64,000 nucleotides of DNA from Chromobacterium paludis (GTDB lineage: Bacteria; Pseudomonadota; Gammaproteobacteria; Burkholderiales; Chromobacteriaceae), in the NCBI RefSeq assembly GCF_008275125.1, contig NZ_CP043473.1, positions 3,596,001 to 3,660,000 of the forward strand. The letters are read 5' to 3'. Position 1 is the first letter of the stretch; each line of letters starts with the position of its first letter. The notes under the pieces are model-generated. The model saw nothing but the letters and a program-made list of their open reading frames with translations, ran no database searches and was not told the DNA's origin. The translations under genes were made by a program, and so were the position numbers. Positions 1 to 7,768 of this stretch are shown here, piece by piece.

Positions 1-225
1 GTCCGCCGGCCTGGACGTCATTTCCACGTACAGCGCCTCCACCCTGGCGCGCGCCCACGGCGTGCGGCGCAGGAAGACCAGGCTGGACTTGACGCTGGGG
101 TCGATGCGGAAGCAGCGGATGTCGATCCGCTCCGCCAGGCCTTCCCAGCCGTAATGCGCCTGCAGTTGATTCAGCATCTTTTCCAGCGTGACGCCGTGAG
201 TGGGATTGTTGGCCTGGTTCTGCAT
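1..225 (-). CDS. VF530/DUF2132 family protein, cut by the window edge
   Basis: The reading frame starts with ATG at 223-225 and runs off the left edge after 75 codons. The protein contains [26 protein letters not shown] and [16 protein letters not shown], which match the VF530/DUF2132 family of small (about 75-85 residue) proteins that fold like double-stranded DNA-binding domains. Nearly the whole family length is present, so only the last few residues should be missing. The precise role of this family is not established. It is transcribed in the same direction as the large gene to its right but a hairpin lies between them, so it probably has its own promoter. Confidence 0.85.
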   Translation of the reverse strand, partial: MQNQANNPTHGVTLEKMLNQLQAHYGWEGLAERIDIRCFRIDPSVKSSLVFLRRTPWARARVEALYVEMTSRPAD

Positions 226-248
226 GCCGCAAGTCCTGTAAATGCGAA

Positions 249-272
249 AGCCGCGAGTGTAAGCCCGCGGCT
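249..272 (-). terminator. Candidate terminator after the DUF3141 gene
   Basis: A 7-bp stem (AGCCGCG at 249-255 with CGCGGCT at 266-272) lies 14 bases beyond the stop of the leftward gene ending at 286. On the minus strand it is followed by TTTCGCATTT, a broken T-rich run, so termination may be partial. Confidence 0.5.
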
Positions 273-285
273 GGCTGTGGCCAAG

Positions 286-2559
286 TCACTTGGCGGCGGA
301 CGGCTTGCGGCTGCGCGCCGCCCGCGTCTTCTTTGCCGGCTCCGGCGCGGCGCTGGGGGTTGCCGCCGCCACGGCCGGCGCTTCCGGCGCCGGCGGCCGG
401 GCGCCGCGCACGCCCATGGCCAGCGCCATGCGTCCCAGCCGCTGCTGCTTGTCCACGCTAATGGGGCCGGCCGCCGACAACAGCAGCATCACCAGCTCCA
501 GCGCCATTTCGCGCTGCGGATCGGTGGGCAGCAGGTCCTTGACCGTGGCCAGCGCGCGTTTCTCGTCGTTGCGCACCAGCCAGGTCTGGCGCCGCACCAC
601 CTGCTTGAAGGCTTCCAGCGTCAGCTCCTCGCCCATGCCGGTATCTTGCATCACGCGGCGAATGGCATTGAAGGGACGCACGTCCACCACGCCATTGCCG
701 ATGGCGACGTAGATCAGCAAGCGCAGGAAGCCGTCCACCGCGCCGCCTTCGGAGTAATGCTGCTCCAGCTCGCGCTTCTTCAGGCGCAGCATCTCCTCGC
801 GCTCCCAGCCGGCGTGGTAGCCGCGCACCAGCGCGCGCTTGGGGGGCAGGCCCACCAGGGCGGCGGTCAGGGGCGCGTCGTAAACGGCGCGGAAAGTCAT
901 TTCCTTCAGCGCGTCGCGCTGGTCGCGGTAGCCATCCAGCCAGCTAGCCGTCCAGTCCGACACCGTCTGCTGCCACTGCCAGAACAGATTGTCCTGGCCG
1001 ACCGGTTGGCGCGCCGCCCTCGCCTTGGCCGCCCAGTCCGGCAGGGCCGCCAATAAGGGATTGCGGCTGGAGAACCAGCGCCGCTCCACGCGCGACGGGT
1101 GCGACTCGCGCAATGCATGCGCCGTCCACGGCGAGGTGCAGGCTTTGATCCAGGGAGAGACGAAGCTGTCGTACAGCTGCTGGTTCATCTCCGCCACCCG
1201 CTTCACCACCTGGAAGGCCCGCTCGCCCTCGCGGCCATCGCCCAAGGCCAGGATGTCCTCCAGCTCGCGCGGCTCAAAGCGGATGACGTAGCGGCCCTGC
1301 AGATACTGCAGGCCCGGCGTTTCCGGGTAGGTGTCCAGGATCACCGCCTCATAGAGGCCTGGCGGCAATACGTCTATCAGGTCCAGCGCGCTGGCCAGCT
1401 CGCTGTGCTCCTTGTTAGCCACGCCGGCGGAGACGAAGATGCCCAGGTGGCCGATCTGCTCGTGCAGGCAATAGACGATGGTCTGCTCGTTGCTGCGGAT
1501 GTCCTCCACGTTGTTGTAGAGGTCCGCTATCCAGTACAGCGCCTGCTGCGGCGGCGTGATGTTGTCGCCCCAGGACGCGAACACGATGATGGGCGAGCGG
1601 ATCTGCCTGAGGTCTATGCGCACCGCGCCGTCATCCAGGTAGACCTCGCCGCGGCTCAGCCGGTTGCCCACGAACAGGTTCTGGCTGATCCACTCCATCT
1701 CTTCCTTGTTCAGCAGGTAGTGGCCGCCCCACCAGCGCTCGAACTCCAGGAAGCGATTGCGCTCCTTGTCGATGTTGGCATACAGGTGATAGCCCTTCTT
1801 CCAGTAGGTATTGGCCGGGTCCAGCTGCTCGAAGTTGGACACCAGATGCGCGCCGTCGAACTGGCCGTGGCCCAGATCGCCGGTCAGCGACGCCAGCCAG
1901 GTGCCGCCCAGCAAGCCGCCCTGGTAGCGCATCGGGTTCTTGCCGGCCACGCCGGCCCAGTAGGACAGGGGCGAGCCGGCCAGCAGTATCGGGCCGACAT
2001 CCTCTGGCGCCGACGCCGCCACCATGGCCAGCGCCCAGCCGCCCTGGCAGTTGCCGATGACGAAGGGCTTGCCGGCGTTGCCCGAGTGCAGCTCGCGCAC
2101 CTTGCGCAAGAAGGCCTTCTCCGCCCGCCACACGCACTCTATGGTCTGCTCCGGCTCCGGCACTGGGAAAAACATCACGAAATAACAAGGATGGCCCTGG
2201 CGCAGCGCGATGCCGATCTCGCTGTCCATCTTGAAGCCGCCTATGCCGGGACCGTGGCCGGCGCGCGGATCGATCACCACAAAGGGCCGCAGCTCCGGAT
2301 CGGTGGGCGGCGAGTTGGCCGGCGGCCGGATCGCCGCCAGCGCGTAATTGACCGGCTGCGGCAATTCGCGCCCATCCATGATGATGTCGAAATCAAACAC
2401 CAGCACCGGCGGATTGCCGGACGCGGCATGCTCCAGATAGGTGTCGCCGCGTTCGCGCAGCGCGTCGCAATACAACAGCCCGCGCTGGAACGCGTCTGTC
2501 CAATAGTCCATCCACTGCTGCCCCCACGACCACCAGCCCGCCTTGTCGGAATCCGCCAT
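286..2559 (-). CDS. DUF3141 protein, PHA-synthase-like alpha/beta hydrolase
   Basis: This 757-residue protein has an alpha/beta-hydrolase core like polyhydroxyalkanoate (PHA) synthases. A lipase-like box GNCQGG puts Cys171 at the nucleophile position, as in PhaC; Asp332 (SWGDNITPP) and His371 (HEQIGHLGIF) complete a plausible triad. N-terminal text such as WWSWGQQWMDYWTDAFQRG also resembles the PhaC family start. The region after about residue 560 is helical with a TerB-like look (GFLRLLIYVAIGNGVVD), and the tail is rich in Ala, Lys and Arg. Family DUF3141 proteins are long PhaC relatives of unproved activity. The gene is single, leftward, and sits alone between unrelated genes. The reaction (polymer synthesis, hydrolysis or acyl transfer) cannot be decided from sequence. 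Confidence 0.85.
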   Translation of the reverse strand: MADSDKAGWWSWGQQWMDYWTDAFQRGLLYCDALRERGDTYLEHAASGNPPVLVFDFDIIMDGRELPQPVNYALAAIRPPANSPPTDPELRPFVVIDPRAGHGPGIGGFKMDSEIGIALRQGHPCYFVMFFPVPEPEQTIECVWRAEKAFLRKVRELHSGNAGKPFVIGNCQGGWALAMVAASAPEDVGPILLAGSPLSYWAGVAGKNPMRYQGGLLGGTWLASLTGDLGHGQFDGAHLVSNFEQLDPANTYWKKGYHLYANIDKERNRFLEFERWWGGHYLLNKEEMEWISQNLFVGNRLSRGEVYLDDGAVRIDLRQIRSPIIVFASWGDNITPPQQALYWIADLYNNVEDIRSNEQTIVYCLHEQIGHLGIFVSAGVANKEHSELASALDLIDVLPPGLYEAVILDTYPETPGLQYLQGRYVIRFEPRELEDILALGDGREGERAFQVVKRVAEMNQQLYDSFVSPWIKACTSPWTAHALRESHPSRVERRWFSSRNPLLAALPDWAAKARAARQPVGQDNLFWQWQQTVSDWTASWLDGYRDQRDALKEMTFRAVYDAPLTAALVGLPPKRALVRGYHAGWEREEMLRLKKRELEQHYSEGGAVDGFLRLLIYVAIGNGVVDVRPFNAIRRVMQDTGMGEELTLEAFKQVVRRQTWLVRNDEKRALATVKDLLPTDPQREMALELVMLLLSAAGPISVDKQQRLGRMALAMGVRGARPPAPEAPAVAAATPSAAPEPAKKTRAARSRKPSAAK

Positions 2560-2750
2560 GCCGCTCTCCCTGTCGCTCAGCAGCTTTCACTGTAGCCCAC
2601 CGCACTGCAACACACTGCTCTGCCCAAAGTATCAAGCAGTTATTGCGGCTTAATAGTCATGAACATCCGGGATTTTGCCGGTAAAACTCTACTGACAATT
2701 GCGTCCAATACTGCTTTCACCGTCACTTCACTCGAAGAAGGAATGCAACC

Positions 2751-3206
2751 ATGACCCAGCTGCTCAAGCCCCTGCTCATCGCCGGACTGCTGCTCGTCGG
2801 CGCCAGCGCCGCCTACGCGGATGACGCGCCCAAGACCAAGCCGCACCAAGGCTGGCAGATGGATCCAGCCAAGCGCGAAGCGATGATGGCCAAGCATATG
2901 CAGATGCTGCACGACAAATTGAAAATCCAGCCGCAGCAGGAAGCCGCCTGGAAGACCTTCGCCGATTCGATGAAGCCGGAGCGCATGGCCAAACCGCCGA
3001 TGGACGACAAAGCCACCGCGCCGCAACGCATGGAACAGATGATGCAAAGCCATCAGGCTGAGATGCAGAAGCGCCTGGAGGCGCTGAAGGCTTTCTACGC
3101 CCAATTGACGCCGGAACAGCAGAAGATCATGGACCATATGCATGGTCCGCGCGGCAAGTGGGAACATCACAAAAAGCCGGACAGCGCCGCTCCCGCCCAA
3201 AAGTAA
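2751..3206 (+). CDS. Spy/CpxP-like periplasmic LTXXQ protein
   Basis: The 151-residue product begins with a clear signal peptide (LLIAGLLLVGASAAYA, cleavage near residue 23) and the mature part is helical, rich in Met, Lys and Gln, with the LTPEQQK motif that defines the Spy/CpxP (LTXXQ) family. Spy acts as an ATP-independent chaperone and CpxP as an envelope stress sensor; which role applies here is unknown. A ribosome site GAAGGA precedes the ATG. Two further exported proteins follow at short distance (18 and 14 bases), so the three genes probably form an envelope operon. Confidence 0.85.
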   Translation: MTQLLKPLLIAGLLLVGASAAYADDAPKTKPHQGWQMDPAKREAMMAKHMQMLHDKLKIQPQQEAAWKTFADSMKPERMAKPPMDDKATAPQRMEQMMQSHQAEMQKRLEALKAFYAQLTPEQQKIMDHMHGPRGKWEHHKKPDSAAPAQK

Positions 3207-3224
3207 CGCTGACCGAGGTTCATC

Positions 3225-3665
3225 ATGCAAGGCTATCTCCGCTTGAGCGGCGCCCTGCTGGCAGCCGCGCTGGCCATGGCCGCCGCCGCGCCGGCAGAGG
3301 CCTACCACCACTACCACGGCGGGCCGCCGCGCGTCAGCATAGACATCTGGCGCGGCGGCTACTGGCACCACGGCTACTACCACGGCCGGACAGGCTGGTG
3401 GTGGGTGGCCGGCGGCGCTTGGTACTTCTACACCGCCCCGATCTACCCCTATCCCAGCCTATACGCGCCGCCGGCCGTGGCCATGGTCCCGGTCGTTCCC
3501 GTGGTCCCGGCCGCGCCGACTATGCCCGCCCCGCCACCCGTTGCCGTCGCGCCGCAGGAGCCCACTCCGGTCTGGTACTACTGCAAGGCCGCCAAGCAAT
3601 ACTACCCCTACGTCAGCGAATGTCCGGGCGGCTGGAAAACCGTGCCGGCGCAGCCGCCGAAGTAA
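3225..3665 (+). CDS. Secreted His/Tyr/Pro-rich protein, function unknown
   Basis: A 146-residue protein with a signal peptide ending near AAAAPAEA. The mature N-terminus is rich in His, Tyr, Trp and Gly (for example YWHHGYYHGR and WWWVAGGAWYFY), followed by a Pro/Val-rich linker and a conserved-looking end WYYCKAAKQYYPYVSECP with two cysteines that could form a disulfide. This architecture recurs in uncharacterised exported proteins of proteobacteria. It lies between a Spy-like protein and a glycine-zipper lipoprotein, which suggests an envelope role. No enzymatic motif is visible. Confidence 0.75.
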   Translation: MQGYLRLSGALLAAALAMAAAAPAEAYHHYHGGPPRVSIDIWRGGYWHHGYYHGRTGWWWVAGGAWYFYTAPIYPYPSLYAPPAVAMVPVVPVVPAAPTMPAPPPVAVAPQEPTPVWYYCKAAKQYYPYVSECPGGWKTVPAQPPK

Positions 3666-3679
3666 GCGGGAGCCTCATC

Positions 3680-4138
3680 ATGAAAACACCTTACCTTCTA
3701 TTGCTGGCGCTGCCGCCGCTGCTGGCCGCCTGCGCCACTCTGCCCAACGGCCCCACCGTCGCGGTGATGCCGGCGCCGGGCAAACCGTTTGAAGTGTTCG
3801 CGCAGGAAGAGCAACAATGCCGCGCCTACGCCGCCGCCAGCCTGGGTACCGACAACAACCAGGCCGCCGCGTCCAATATGGCCGGCAATATGGCGCTGGG
3901 CACGGTGGTCGGCGCCGCGGCCGGCGCGCTGATAGGCGGCAATCACCAAGGCGCCGGCGTCGGCGCGGGGGTGGGCATGCTGGCGGGCACCGCGGCGGGA
4001 AGCGGCAATGGTGCCTATGCCGGCTACGACGCGCAGACGCGCTACAACATTTCCTATGAGCAATGCATGTACGCCAAGGGCAACCAGTTGCCCGGCCAAA
4101 GACCGGCGCGCGCCTACCCGCCTCCGCCGCGCTGGTAA
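3680..4138 (+). CDS. Lipoprotein with glycine-zipper segment
   Basis: The start at 3680 gives MKTPYLLLLALPPLLAACATLP, a lipoprotein signal with lipobox LLAAC; longer upstream reading in this frame belongs to no signal peptide and is disregarded. The 152-residue product carries a glycine zipper (GTVVGAAAGALIGG and GAGVGAGVGMLAGTAAG, about residues 75-110), a feature of outer-membrane lipoproteins that insert or oligomerise in membranes. The end is Pro/Arg rich. It is the third gene of the rightward envelope operon starting at 2751. Function beyond an envelope lipoprotein cannot be assigned. Confidence 0.85.
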   Translation: MKTPYLLLLALPPLLAACATLPNGPTVAVMPAPGKPFEVFAQEEQQCRAYAAASLGTDNNQAAASNMAGNMALGTVVGAAAGALIGGNHQGAGVGAGVGMLAGTAAGSGNGAYAGYDAQTRYNISYEQCMYAKGNQLPGQRPARAYPPPPRW

Positions 4139-4318
4139 ACCATCATACCAACGGGATAAGCCGGCTTCGCACCGACATGATGATAAAATATTGAAACAAA
4201 AGGAAATCAATGACTACGGAAAGGGCATGATGGCGGACCTAATACTGGAATCAGGCTCGCCGGCGGAACAGAACCGGATGGGCCGCGACCATCCGTTCAA
4301 TCCTTAGAGGAGTGCGCC

Positions 4319-4498
4319 ATGAAACGATGCGCCCCGCTGCTGGCCGGCCTGTTGCTGGCCGCCGGCCTGGCCCAAGCCCAGGATGCCAATACCCGCCCCT
4401 TCGACAGCACCGTGGTGCTGCCCAGCGTGCCGCTGTCGCTGCACGAGCTGAACCAGCCCACCCAACCGAGCGACGTCGTCGCCCCGCCCTCGCGCTGA
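4319..4498 (+). CDS. Small exported protein, 59 residues
   Basis: A short gene with a strong ribosome site (TTAGAGGAGTGCGCC before ATG). It encodes 59 residues: a signal peptide (KRCAPLLAGLLLAAGLAQAQ) and a mature peptide of about 39 residues without cysteine, rich in Pro, Ser, Val and Leu. It is followed directly by an 8-bp GC hairpin. I do not recognise the family. The good ribosome site and signal peptide argue that it is real. Confidence 0.65.
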   Translation: MKRCAPLLAGLLLAAGLAQAQDANTRPFDSTVVLPSVPLSLHELNQPTQPSDVVAPPSR

Positions 4499-4504
4499 GC
4501 GCTG

Positions 4505-4524
4505 GCCCCGCCTCCCGGCGGGGC
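4505..4524. terminator. GC-rich hairpin between convergent genes
   Basis: A perfect 8-bp stem GCCCCGCC/GGCGGGGC with a four-base loop lies between the stop of the small exported protein (4498) and the stop of the leftward permease gene (4524). There is no T tract on either side, so it is a weak or factor-assisted terminator at most. Confidence 0.5.
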
Positions 4525-4988
4525 TAGCGGCCAAACCAGCGGTCGCCGAAATTCACCAGCAACACGCCCGCCACCACCAGCAAGGCGCCGATCAGCCGCG
4601 CCGCGCTCAAGTCGCGCAGCGGCATCGCCAGCCAGCCGAAACGGTCGAACAACAGCGAGGTGAACACCTGGCCGGCGATGATCAGCGACACCATGGTGGC
4701 CACGCCCAGCCGCGGCGCCAGCAGCGTGGTGCCGAACACGAAGCCCGCGCCCAGCACGCCGCCCAGCAGCATCCACCACTCCACCCGGCTCAACGCCGCC
4801 AGGCTTTGCCAGCGCTGGCCGGTGGCCACACCGAGCAGCGCCAGCGTCACACAACCCACGCTGAACGACACCAGGGCCGCCAGCACGGTGCTACCGCCTA
4901 TCAGCTGGCGCAGCTGGTTGTTCACCGCCGCCTGCAGCGGCACCACCACGCCGATCAAAAACGCCAGCAAGGGATACATCGCCTGCAT
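4524..4988 (-). CDS. YdcZ/DUF606 family inner-membrane protein
   Basis: The start at 4988 (MQAMYPLLAFLIG) is preceded by GAAAGGCG; an upstream extension would lack membrane character. The 154-residue protein has about five hydrophobic helices, with the family phrases VVPLQAAVNNQLRQ near the start and LGAGFVFGTTLLAPRLGVATMVSLIIAGQ in the middle. These match the DUF606/YdcZ group of the drug/metabolite transporter superfamily, which are half-length EamA relatives thought to work as dimers. The substrate is unknown. It starts 13 bases after the stop of the NTF2-like gene, so the two are probably cotranscribed. Confidence 0.85.
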   Translation of the reverse strand: MQAMYPLLAFLIGVVVPLQAAVNNQLRQLIGGSTVLAALVSFSVGCVTLALLGVATGQRWQSLAALSRVEWWMLLGGVLGAGFVFGTTLLAPRLGVATMVSLIIAGQVFTSLLFDRFGWLAMPLRDLSAARLIGALLVVAGVLLVNFGDRWFGR

Positions 4989-5001
4989 CGTCACGCCTTT
5001 C

Positions 5002-5364
5002 TCAATATCGTTCCATCGCCACCGCGCGCGGCGGGGCCGCATACGGTTCCGGCCACCAGTCTTCTATGCGCCGGATCAACCCATCCTGGAGGGTGAAGAA
5101 ACAGATGCCGCTCATCGTCTGTTGTTCCACGTGGAACGCGATCTCGCTGACCGCCTGGTCGCCGTCCGCCAGCAGGCGGACGATGTCCAGCGTCCAGTCG
5201 CCGGGATACGTGGCATTGAAGGCCACGTACGGCGCGATGCCGCGGATGCGCTCGCGCGTCTGCGGCACCCGGTATTCCACCTCAGGATGCAAAGTGGCGG
5301 CGAAACCGTCCCAGTCGCGCGCCTTGGCGCAATCCCAGTAACGGCGTATCAGGTCTTGGGACAT
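5002..5364 (-). CDS. NTF2-like (SnoaL-type) protein
   Basis: This 120-residue protein has the SnoaL/NTF2 cone fold pattern: an N-terminal helix with RRYWDCAKARDWDGFAATLHPEVEYR, a central variable part, then FHVEQQTMSGICFFTLQDGLIRRIEDWW. Members include small isomerases, hydrolases and proteins without known activity; no catalytic assignment is possible here. The chosen ATG at 5364 gives the usual family length. It precedes the YdcZ-type permease by 13 bases. A parS-like 16-mer is embedded in its coding sequence at 5123-5138. Confidence 0.8.
   Translation of the reverse strand: MSQDLIRRYWDCAKARDWDGFAATLHPEVEYRVPQTRERIRGIAPYVAFNATYPGDWTLDIVRLLADGDQAVSEIAFHVEQQTMSGICFFTLQDGLIRRIEDWWPEPYAAPPRAVAMERY
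5123..5138. promoter_or_regulatory. parS-like site 1
   Basis: TGTTCCACGTGGAACG matches the chromosomal parS consensus (TGTTnCACGTGnAACA) at 15 of 16 positions and the form known from Pseudomonas. It lies inside the NTF2-like gene. The identical 16-mer occurs on the other strand at 31775-31790, and a third close copy lies at 42954-42969. Confidence 0.7.
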
Positions 5365-5404
5365 GTCGGCTCCGTCAACGCATGAGCCGGACATGATAAA
5401 TGAA

Positions 5405-5794
5405 TTACCTGGCGCGCGGGCGGCTATCGCGGGTATAGGCGCAAAAGCCCGGTTTGGGACCGATCTTGGGATGGTTGCGGCAGGTATTGGGGCGGCGCTC
5501 GTAAATGGTGCAGCGCCGGGACTGCGCATCCAGATACAGGCAATCGCCGTTGGCGCGCTGCGCCAAGGTGAACAGGCTGTTCTTGAAGTTGAAATGCTGG
5601 ATCACCCGCTGCTTTTCCAGCCGCTTGGCGATGTTCTTGATCGGCTCTTCCAGCTCGAACTCGTCCACCACGCCAATCCGCACCAGATCCGGTAGCTTCA
5701 CTTCCACCGGCATGGTGCAGCAGGACGCCATGCAGTCGCCGCACAGGCCGTTCTTGTACTTGATCCAGGTTTCCAGGCGGTTGATATCGGCCAC
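5405..5794 (-). CDS. YkgJ family cysteine-cluster protein
   Basis: The 129-residue protein has the cluster CGDCMASCC (Cys18, 21, 25, 26), with later cysteines in GDCLYLDAQSRRCTIYERRPNTCRNHP. This CxxCxxxCC arrangement defines the YkgJ family, predicted to chelate zinc or an iron-sulfur cluster. The biochemical role is not established. Stop TAA is at 5405-5407. It is the last of a leftward series of small genes but is 72 bases from its upstream neighbour, with a hairpin (5826-5844) in between. Confidence 0.88.
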   Translation of the reverse strand: MADINRLETWIKYKNGLCGDCMASCCTMPVEVKLPDLVRIGVVDEFELEEPIKNIAKRLEKQRVIQHFNFKNSLFTLAQRANGDCLYLDAQSRRCTIYERRPNTCRNHPKIGPKPGFCAYTRDSRPRAR

Positions 5795-5825
5795 GGGGCA
5801 TCCTTAACACATTGAATACGCGATA

Positions 5826-5844
5826 CTTTCCCGTTGCGGGAAAG
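5826..5844. repeat. Perfect 8-bp inverted repeat between kinase and YkgJ genes
   Basis: CTTTCCCG and CGGGAAAG surround a three-base loop. No T run follows on the minus strand, so it could be a weak terminator, an RNA stem or an operator. Confidence 0.45.
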
Positions 5845-5866
5845 CGCGCATTCTACGGATGCCGCG

Positions 5867-6406
5867 TCAAACCGGCAAGCGAAAGGCGCGCAGCCAGCGC
5901 GTCGTCTCGTCCGGGCCGCGCAGCACATGCCACTGCGCCAACGGATGCGCGTCGCGCAGCGCGGCCAGTTCGGCGCGGCGCTTGTCGTGGCTGCGCCAGG
6001 CCCAGCGCAGCAGGGAATCCGGCCCCCACAGCGTACCGCGCAAGGTTTCGCGGTTGCCATGCGCCAGCGTCTCGCCGCGCCATGCCCGCCAGAGGCTGCG
6101 GCGCACGATGCGCCAAGCCATCAAGCGGAGGGGATAGTCGAGCCAGATCACCAGATCGGCGCGCGGCAGCAACTGGCGCAGCGCGGAACCATAGCAGCCT
6201 TCGGCCAGCCAGCGTTCGTCCTGAGCCAACGCCGCCACCCTGGCCTCAAACCCGTCCTGGCGAATCCAGCCCGGCCCCCAGAACCATTCATCCAGCTCCA
6301 CCACCGGCAAGGCCAGCGCGCGGCCGATAAACTTCGCCAAGGTGCTTTTTCCGGCGCCGCTGCCGCCGACGATCAGCACCCGGCGCGGCGTCTCACATCC
6401 CGGCAT
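5867..6406 (-). CDS. P-loop nucleoside/adenylate kinase-like protein
   Basis: The start at 6406 (MPGCETPRRVLIVGG) places the Walker A loop GGSGAGKST at residues 14-22. Further features are LDEWFWGPGW, a substrate-side segment common in AAA/FlaR-type small kinases, and LVIWLDYPLRLMAWR, followed by an Arg-rich lid. Such 170-190 residue proteins are annotated as DNA topology modulation (FlaR) or adenylate-kinase-like proteins; the phosphate acceptor is unknown. The gene overlaps the DinB-like gene by 14 bases and has no good ribosome site, so translation is probably coupled to it. Confidence 0.8.
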   Translation of the reverse strand: MPGCETPRRVLIVGGSGAGKSTLAKFIGRALALPVVELDEWFWGPGWIRQDGFEARVAALAQDERWLAEGCYGSALRQLLPRADLVIWLDYPLRLMAWRIVRRSLWRAWRGETLAHGNRETLRGTLWGPDSLLRWAWRSHDKRRAELAALRDAHPLAQWHVLRGPDETTRWLRAFRLPV

Positions 6407-6890
6407 AGCTGCGCAGAATGGCGGCGATGCGCCAGCGATGGTCGCGGTCGTGTTCGGCCAGTTGTTCCACCAGGCCCAGCACATTGATCGTGGTGCCGTC
6501 GCCGCGGATGCCGCTGCGGCCCAATTGCTTGGTATCCAGGCTTTTCAACTGGGCCAGCAGCGCCGCCCGTTGCGCGACGAAGGCCGCAATGCCGGCCTCG
6601 CCGTCGCGCGCATGGTAGGCGCGCGTCTCGGGCCAGTGCGACACCTCCATCGGCGCCAGCTGCGGCCGCTCCTCGCTCAGCACGCGGCGGATGCGCATGC
6701 CGTACAGATCGGTCTCGCAATCGTGCACATGCCAGACATGCTCCAACAGCGGCGAACGGTCATGTATCGGCTGGCGGCCCCACACCTCGCCCGGCAAGCC
6801 GGACAGGGTCCTGCGCAAAAACACCGGCAGTTCTTCCAGCTGGATCAGCAGCTGCGAGTAGGCCTGCAGCAACAAGGGGTGCTCAGTCAT
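6393..6890 (-). CDS. DinB-superfamily protein
   Basis: The 165-residue helical protein has His at positions expected for the DinB metal site: LLEHVWHVHDCETDLYG and LVEQLAEHDRDHRWRIAAI, with a third region around HWPETRAYHARD. DinB-fold proteins bind a divalent metal and include thiol transferases (bacillithiol or mycothiol S-transferases) as well as damage-inducible proteins of unknown activity. The gene overlaps its upstream neighbour by 8 bases and the downstream kinase gene by 14, forming a tight three-gene unit. Confidence 0.8.
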   Translation of the reverse strand: MTEHPLLLQAYSQLLIQLEELPVFLRRTLSGLPGEVWGRQPIHDRSPLLEHVWHVHDCETDLYGMRIRRVLSEERPQLAPMEVSHWPETRAYHARDGEAGIAAFVAQRAALLAQLKSLDTKQLGRSGIRGDGTTINVLGLVEQLAEHDRDHRWRIAAILRSYAGM

Positions 6891-7191
6891 CGCGCACCGC
6901 CTCCCGTCCCAGCCTGTCGCACGGATGCGCGGCGCGATGGACCCGCGGCAGCACCTCAGGCAGATAAATCTCCTGAATCGCCGCCAATTTGCCGTGCGAC
7001 TCCCAATGGCCGCGGCTTTCCCAATGCTCCACCAGCACAAACTGGCTGGCGTCGGCCTGGGAATGATAGGCCTCCCACAGCAGACAGCCCGGCTCGGCCA
7101 GACACATCGGCCGCATCCGCGCCAGCGCGGCGGCCACCGCCGGCGCCTCGGCAGGCGCCTTCACTTGCAGCGTCACAATCAACGGAAACAT
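6883..7191 (-). CDS. ABM-domain protein (antibiotic biosynthesis monooxygenase fold)
   Basis: The 102-residue product shows the ABM ferredoxin-like fold pattern: FPLIVTLQVKAPAEAPAVAAAL, MRPMCLAEPGCLLWEAYHSQADASQFVLVEHW and a short end. Members are cofactor-free monooxygenases (YgiN, ActVA type), heme oxygenases or proteins of unknown activity. Chains usually dimerise. It is the first gene of the overlapping ABM-DinB-kinase unit; a Nudix gene carrying an internal stop lies 32 bases upstream. Confidence 0.8.
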   Translation of the reverse strand: MFPLIVTLQVKAPAEAPAVAAALARMRPMCLAEPGCLLWEAYHSQADASQFVLVEHWESRGHWESHGKLAAIQEIYLPEVLPRVHRAAHPCDRLGREAVRDD

Positions 7192-7223
7192 GGCCTATCC
7201 CGGTTTAAAGCGAGCCCATCGAC

Positions 7224-7679
7224 TCAATAGAATTCCATCTGGCGCAGGCCGACGTAGCGCGGCGCAATAAAGCCATGCTCGCGGTCGCGCCAATAATCGT
7301 CCAGCAGCATGGGAGGAAACACCGTCTTACCGGCAAACTCGCCGCGCGCCAACCAGGCCGCCTCGACGATGTGCTCGCGCACCGCTTCCTCGGCGCTGCA
7401 ATCGATGGCGCCGCCCAGCAGCTTGCCGGTGAACTAGAACTTGCACTCGCGGGTTTGCGGGCTGGCGAATTCCTCGATATAGGCCAGCGGCCCGATTTCC
7501 ACCCGCAACCCGCACTCTTCCCACGCTTCGCGCCGCGCGGCGTCCGCCAGCGGCTCGTCATCGATGGCTCCGCCGCCCGGCGCCACCCAGAAGTCGTACA
7601 CCTCCGGCTTGCAATGCCGCACCATCAACACCCTGCCCTCATGCTCGACGATCACGCCGGCGCCTATGCGATGTTGCAT
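7224..7679 (-). pseudogene. Nudix hydrolase interrupted by an in-frame TAG
   Basis: The frame opens at 7679 and contains an intact Nudix box (GGAIDDEPLADAAR then REAWEECGL, residues about 35-58), which binds metal and hydrolyses nucleoside diphosphate-X bonds. At 7434-7436 a TAG codon follows ECKF. The same frame then continues without further stops through FTGKLLGGAID, EEAVREHIVEAAWLARGEF and an end RYVGLRQMEFY to TGA at 7224, giving the usual Nudix length of about 151 residues. Family members often have Trp or a similar residue at the stop, and TGG to TAG is one base change. The 81-residue truncated product would keep the Nudix box but lose the C-terminal strands. A sequencing error or amber suppression are alternatives. 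Confidence 0.8.
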
Positions 7680-7768
7680 GCCACTCCCCCTGGAAACCGG
7701 CCAGTATACCAAATCAATTATGTATTTAGCATTGCATGAAACAAGGCGGCAGGCAGAAAAAGGCGCGT

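Noticed and set aside
154..1056. Long open frames antisense to the DUF3141 gene and similar long antisense frames elsewhere
   Set aside because: High-GC genes give long open frames on the opposite strand; composition and lack of domains show they are shadows.
4227..4307. Possible 26-codon small protein (MMADLILESGSPAEQN...) ending just before the ribosome site of the 59-residue gene
   Set aside because: Only a weak purine run before the start and no recognised family; too little support.
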